From assembly GCA_902474785.1 (NCBI GenBank), contig CABRXB010000030.1, positions 1-9,103 of the forward strand: a stretch of DNA of 9,103 nucleotides, written 5' to 3'. The stretch's first letter is position 1, and each line of letters opens with the position of its first letter. The stretch is from an uncultured Eubacteriales bacterium. Lineage in GTDB: Bacteria > Bacillota > Clostridia > Oscillospirales > Feifaniaceae. Made by a program: the position numbers and the translations under genes. Shown here one piece after another: positions 7,334 through 9,103 of the stretch. The notes under the pieces are model-generated. The model did not search any database, was not told the origin of the DNA, and was given only the letters and a program-made list of their open reading frames with translations.

Positions 7334-8538
7334 CTGAGAGAGCAATGCTGTACCGATATGAACTCAAAAAGATTCTGGGGCGCAAGCTGGTGTGGATTGC
7401 CGCCGGCGTGATGCTGGCTGTCGTCGTGTTCACACTGGCCATCCCGCTGCTGGGCGGCTACTATGTCGACGGGGCGAAGGTTGACGACAACTACCACATG
7501 CACCTTGTCGACAGCGCCCATCAAAAGGCGCTTTCGGGCAGGGCCATAGACCAGGCGCTGCTCGAAGAGACCATGGCGGCCTATGCCATGGTGCCAAGAG
7601 ACGTGCCGCGCTACAGTGTCACACAGGAGTATCAGACCTACGCCCGCCCCTACAGCGCCATCTTCAATCTCATCCGGCAGACAACGGGCATGGACACGCC
7701 GCAGGCCCTCGACTGGGTTCCCGACGAAGCCGCGCTGTATGCAGGGCGGCAGGCCATGCTCGAGCGGCTTTGGGAGGGGGATCTTCTGTCTCAGGGCGAG
7801 CGCGACTTTTGGCGCCAGCGGGAGGCAAAGGTGGAAAAGCCCCTTGTGTTTTCCACCTATACGGGGTATGAGATGTTGATTGATTCGCTGTATACCATTG
7901 GCCTTTTGACGCTGCTTGTCGTGGCGGTCTGCCTTTCCAGCGTTTTTTCCGACGAGCATGCGCGCGGCACCGATCAGCTCATCCTTTCGAGCAGGGCGGG
8001 CAAAAGCGGTCTGTACTGGTCAAAGCTTTGGGCCGGAACCACCTGTGCGGCGGGGCTTGGGTTGTTTTTCGCCGTCGTGTCCTTTGCAGTGTCGTTTGCC
8101 CTGTATGGCGCGCAGGGCTTTAAAGCCCCCTTTCAACTGATGTATGCCAGGAGCGCCGACCCGATTTGCATCGGGCAGGCGGCTCTGATTTCCTATGGGC
8201 TCATGGTGCTGGCCGCCGCCCTGACCGGCGTGTTTGCGATGATTCTCTCGGAGCTGCTCGACAGCAACATCAGCGCGCTGTCCGTTGTGGTGGGACTGAT
8301 CCTCCTGTCCCTGTTTATCACAGTGCCCGAACAGTATCGGGCGCTGTCCCAGCTCTGGGATTTTCTTCCCAGCAACTTTCTGGCGGTTTGGAGCATTTTC
8401 TCGGCGCGAACGGTTCCGCTGTTTGGCAGGTATTTGACGGCGTGGCAGGCTGCGCCGCTGCTGTACATCGCGCTTGGCGCTCTTCTGGCTGTGGCGGGAA
8501 AAGCAGTCTACCGGCGGTATCAGGTGAACGGGCGCTGA
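7330..8538 (+). CDS. ABC-2-type transporter permease
   Basis: A 402-residue membrane subunit. One helix near 21-40 is followed by a hydrophilic, probably extracytoplasmic domain of about 140 residues (41-183), then helices near 184-204, 236-259, 281-306, 315-331 and 373-390. The stretch FSDEHARGTDQ (206-216), followed by a basic loop and SKLWAG (231-236), is characteristic of ABC-2 permeases where the cytoplasmic coupling helix lies. ATG at 7330 overlaps the ATPase stop by 4 bases and has GGGGAGGA 9 bases upstream. The large loop after the first helix is found in several exporter permeases and might contact a periplasmic-side or external ligand. A pair with the preceding ATPase is safe; the transported molecule is unknown. 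No clear terminator follows directly. Confidence 0.9.
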   Translation: MTERAMLYRYELKKILGRKLVWIAAGVMLAVVVFTLAIPLLGGYYVDGAKVDDNYHMHLVDSAHQKALSGRAIDQALLEETMAAYAMVPRDVPRYSVTQEYQTYARPYSAIFNLIRQTTGMDTPQALDWVPDEAALYAGRQAMLERLWEGDLLSQGERDFWRQREAKVEKPLVFSTYTGYEMLIDSLYTIGLLTLLVVAVCLSSVFSDEHARGTDQLILSSRAGKSGLYWSKLWAGTTCAAGLGLFFAVVSFAVSFALYGAQGFKAPFQLMYARSADPICIGQAALISYGLMVLAAALTGVFAMILSELLDSNISALSVVVGLILLSLFITVPEQYRALSQLWDFLPSNFLAVWSIFSARTVPLFGRYLTAWQAAPLLYIALGALLAVAGKAVYRRYQVNGR

Positions 8539-8628
8539 GGATTCCGCGCGGCGCAGGGCAGGCGTCTGTCTCAAACAAAATCAGGGAGACGGTGGAAGGT
8601 CAAAGACAAAAAAACTTTGAAAAACGGT

Positions 8629-8657
8629 GATAACGGACAAAATATCGCCCATATAAT
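8629..8657 (+). promoter_or_regulatory. Candidate housekeeping promoter of the tail transcription unit
   Basis: A consensus TATAAT lies at 8652-8657 in an A/T-rich patch after the exporter operon. The matching -35 at 17-base spacing is poor (gataac, 8629-8634); a better TTGAAA at 8617-8622 is 29 bases away, too far. Transcription would begin near 8664. The promoter fits well with the terminator at 8882-8918. Confidence 0.45.
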
Positions 8658-8714
8658 CAAAACACAACAGCCTTGAAGGGGGTGTGGAGGAATCAAAGGA
8701 AACGCGCCGATCTG

Positions 8715-8765
8715 TGCGACGGTTTGCCTCCCCTCCACCATAGAGGGGCGAAAGGCATTGTCGCA
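8715..8765 (+). promoter_or_regulatory. Long imperfect hairpin in the tail transcript with a competing pairing
   Basis: Three helices stack on the same axis: tgcgac (8715-8720) with gtcgca (8760-8765), tgcct (8725-8729) with aggca (8753-8757), and cccctc (8730-8735) with gagggg (8743-8748) around a 7-base loop. A mutually exclusive 7-bp pairing exists between gtggagg (8684-8690) and cctccac (8732-8738). If the TTG at 8758 is a start, gagggg would be its ribosome binding site and be hidden in the first fold. No known riboswitch class was recognised. The pairings are seen; the regulatory role is inference. Confidence 0.4.
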
Positions 8766-8901
8766 GCGTGTGGCTGCCGCGCACGCCAGAGCTGTGGCCT
8801 GCTGCGTACAGGGGTTGACCTGCTCTTTGGAAGAAAAGCTGGAACTGCTTGACGCCGTCGCGCAGCGCGTGAGAGAACAAGAAAAGGCGCAAGGGGAGTG
8901 A
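8758..8901 (+). CDS. Possible small protein, 47 residues, unknown function
   Basis: An open frame that runs from 8677 to the TGA at 8899-8901 without ATG. The best start is TTG at 8758, 9 bases after GAGGGG; GTG at 8770 is another choice. The C-terminal half reads as an amphipathic helix (SLEEKLELLDAV, then AQRVREQEKA), rich in Leu and Glu. A QRV motif occurs twice in frame with a synonymous Arg codon change (cgt/cgc), mildly favouring a protein. Two cysteines adjoin (ACC) and a third follows, with no zinc motif. No family is recognised. The stop codon falls inside the loop of the terminator, so the last codons form the terminator arm. The absence of a standard start and the strong RNA structure leave a noncoding RNA of about 255 bases (8664-8918) as an equal alternative. 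Confidence 0.35.
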   Translation: MSQRVAAAHARAVACCVQGLTCSLEEKLELLDAVAQRVREQEKAQGE

Positions 8902-8918
8902 CCCTTGCGCCTTTTTTT
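8882..8918 (+). terminator. Strong intrinsic terminator
   Basis: A perfect 14-bp stem (8882-8895 with 8902-8915, core ggcgcaaggg/cccttgcgcc) with a 6-base loop, followed by a run of seven T (8912-8918), part of which pairs in the stem. On the - strand it also ends in TTTT, so it may stop transcription coming from the right as well. Confidence 0.9.
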
Positions 8919-9103
8919 GTTGTTCTGTTTGAGGGTTGCCGTGGGGGGTTGCGTCTGCGCTGTCTGGGTTCAATGTCAAATGTGAGAGGGCGCGAGCCTT
9001 ACTGAACGGGGCAAAAAAAGAAAGTGACACCGCTTGGAAAAAGTGGAATCGATTGAAAAAAATGCGCCATGTTTTCTAAAACAGATGATTTCCCCCTCTA
9101 TAT
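8919..9103. other. Noncoding tail of the window
   Basis: No supported gene. The last 60 bases are A/T-rich and include TTGAAA (9053-9058) and tctaaa (9075-9080) at 16-base spacing, a possible + strand promoter for a gene beyond the window, with weak support. The 100 bases between the permease stop and the promoter at 8629 likewise hold nothing clear. Confidence 0.5.

Noticed and set aside
8664..8918. 6S RNA, SRP RNA, tmRNA or RNase P RNA
   Set aside because: The conserved SRP GGAAGGAAGC-like loop, tmRNA tRNA-like ends and RNase P core motifs are absent, and no 6S central bubble with a closing end-to-end helix could be traced by eye. A covariance-model search would settle this.
8581..9030. 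149-codon open frame on the - strand
   Set aside because: It runs straight through a strong terminator hairpin and has no ribosome binding site or recognisable domain.

Overview
The window looks like chromosomal DNA of a GC-rich Clostridium-class Bacillota, probably a gut-type oscillospiral or lachnospiral relative. This is inferred from strong AGGAGG-type ribosome binding sites, GTG and TTG starts, tightly overlapping operons, an HD-GYP signalling protein, a clostridial-style large serine recombinase and an ECF-sigma/ABC operon. No rRNA, tRNA, CRISPR array or IS element was seen.

Left block (1-3243, + strand): the C-terminal part of a GH3-family adenylating enzyme, whose start lies outside the window, overlaps by 8 bases a 849-residue membrane protein. 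That protein carries nine predicted membrane helices, a GAF-like domain, a degenerate GGDEF domain and an intact HD-GYP c-di-GMP phosphodiesterase domain. Its GGDEF domain has lost both metal-ligand positions, so the protein is predicted to degrade rather than make c-di-GMP. The 442-base gap after it (3244-3685) holds a hairpin that could stop transcription from both sides.

Middle block (3686-5377, - strand): a complete 563-residue large serine recombinase, convergent with the signalling gene and divergent from the next operon. No cargo genes or convincing attachment sites flank it, so it is an orphan recombinase by what can be seen here. The 93-base divergent region contains a 6-bp-arm dyad that may be an operator or a small terminator.

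Right block (5471-8538, + strand): four overlapping genes encode an ECF-type sigma factor, a six-helix membrane protein of unknown family (candidate anti-sigma factor or sensor), an ABC ATPase with all motifs, and an ABC-2-type permease with a large extracytoplasmic loop. The overlaps (41, 16 and 4 bases) argue for one coupled operon, probably an envelope or antimicrobial-response exporter under its own sigma factor.

Tail (8539-9103): a small self-contained transcription unit appears to run from a TATAAT promoter at 8652-8657 to a near-perfect intrinsic terminator at 8882-8918. It contains a long hairpin with competing pairings and an open frame of at least 47 codons whose stop lies inside the terminator loop. 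It may be a small-protein gene with a structured leader or a noncoding RNA; it is the least explained part of the window.
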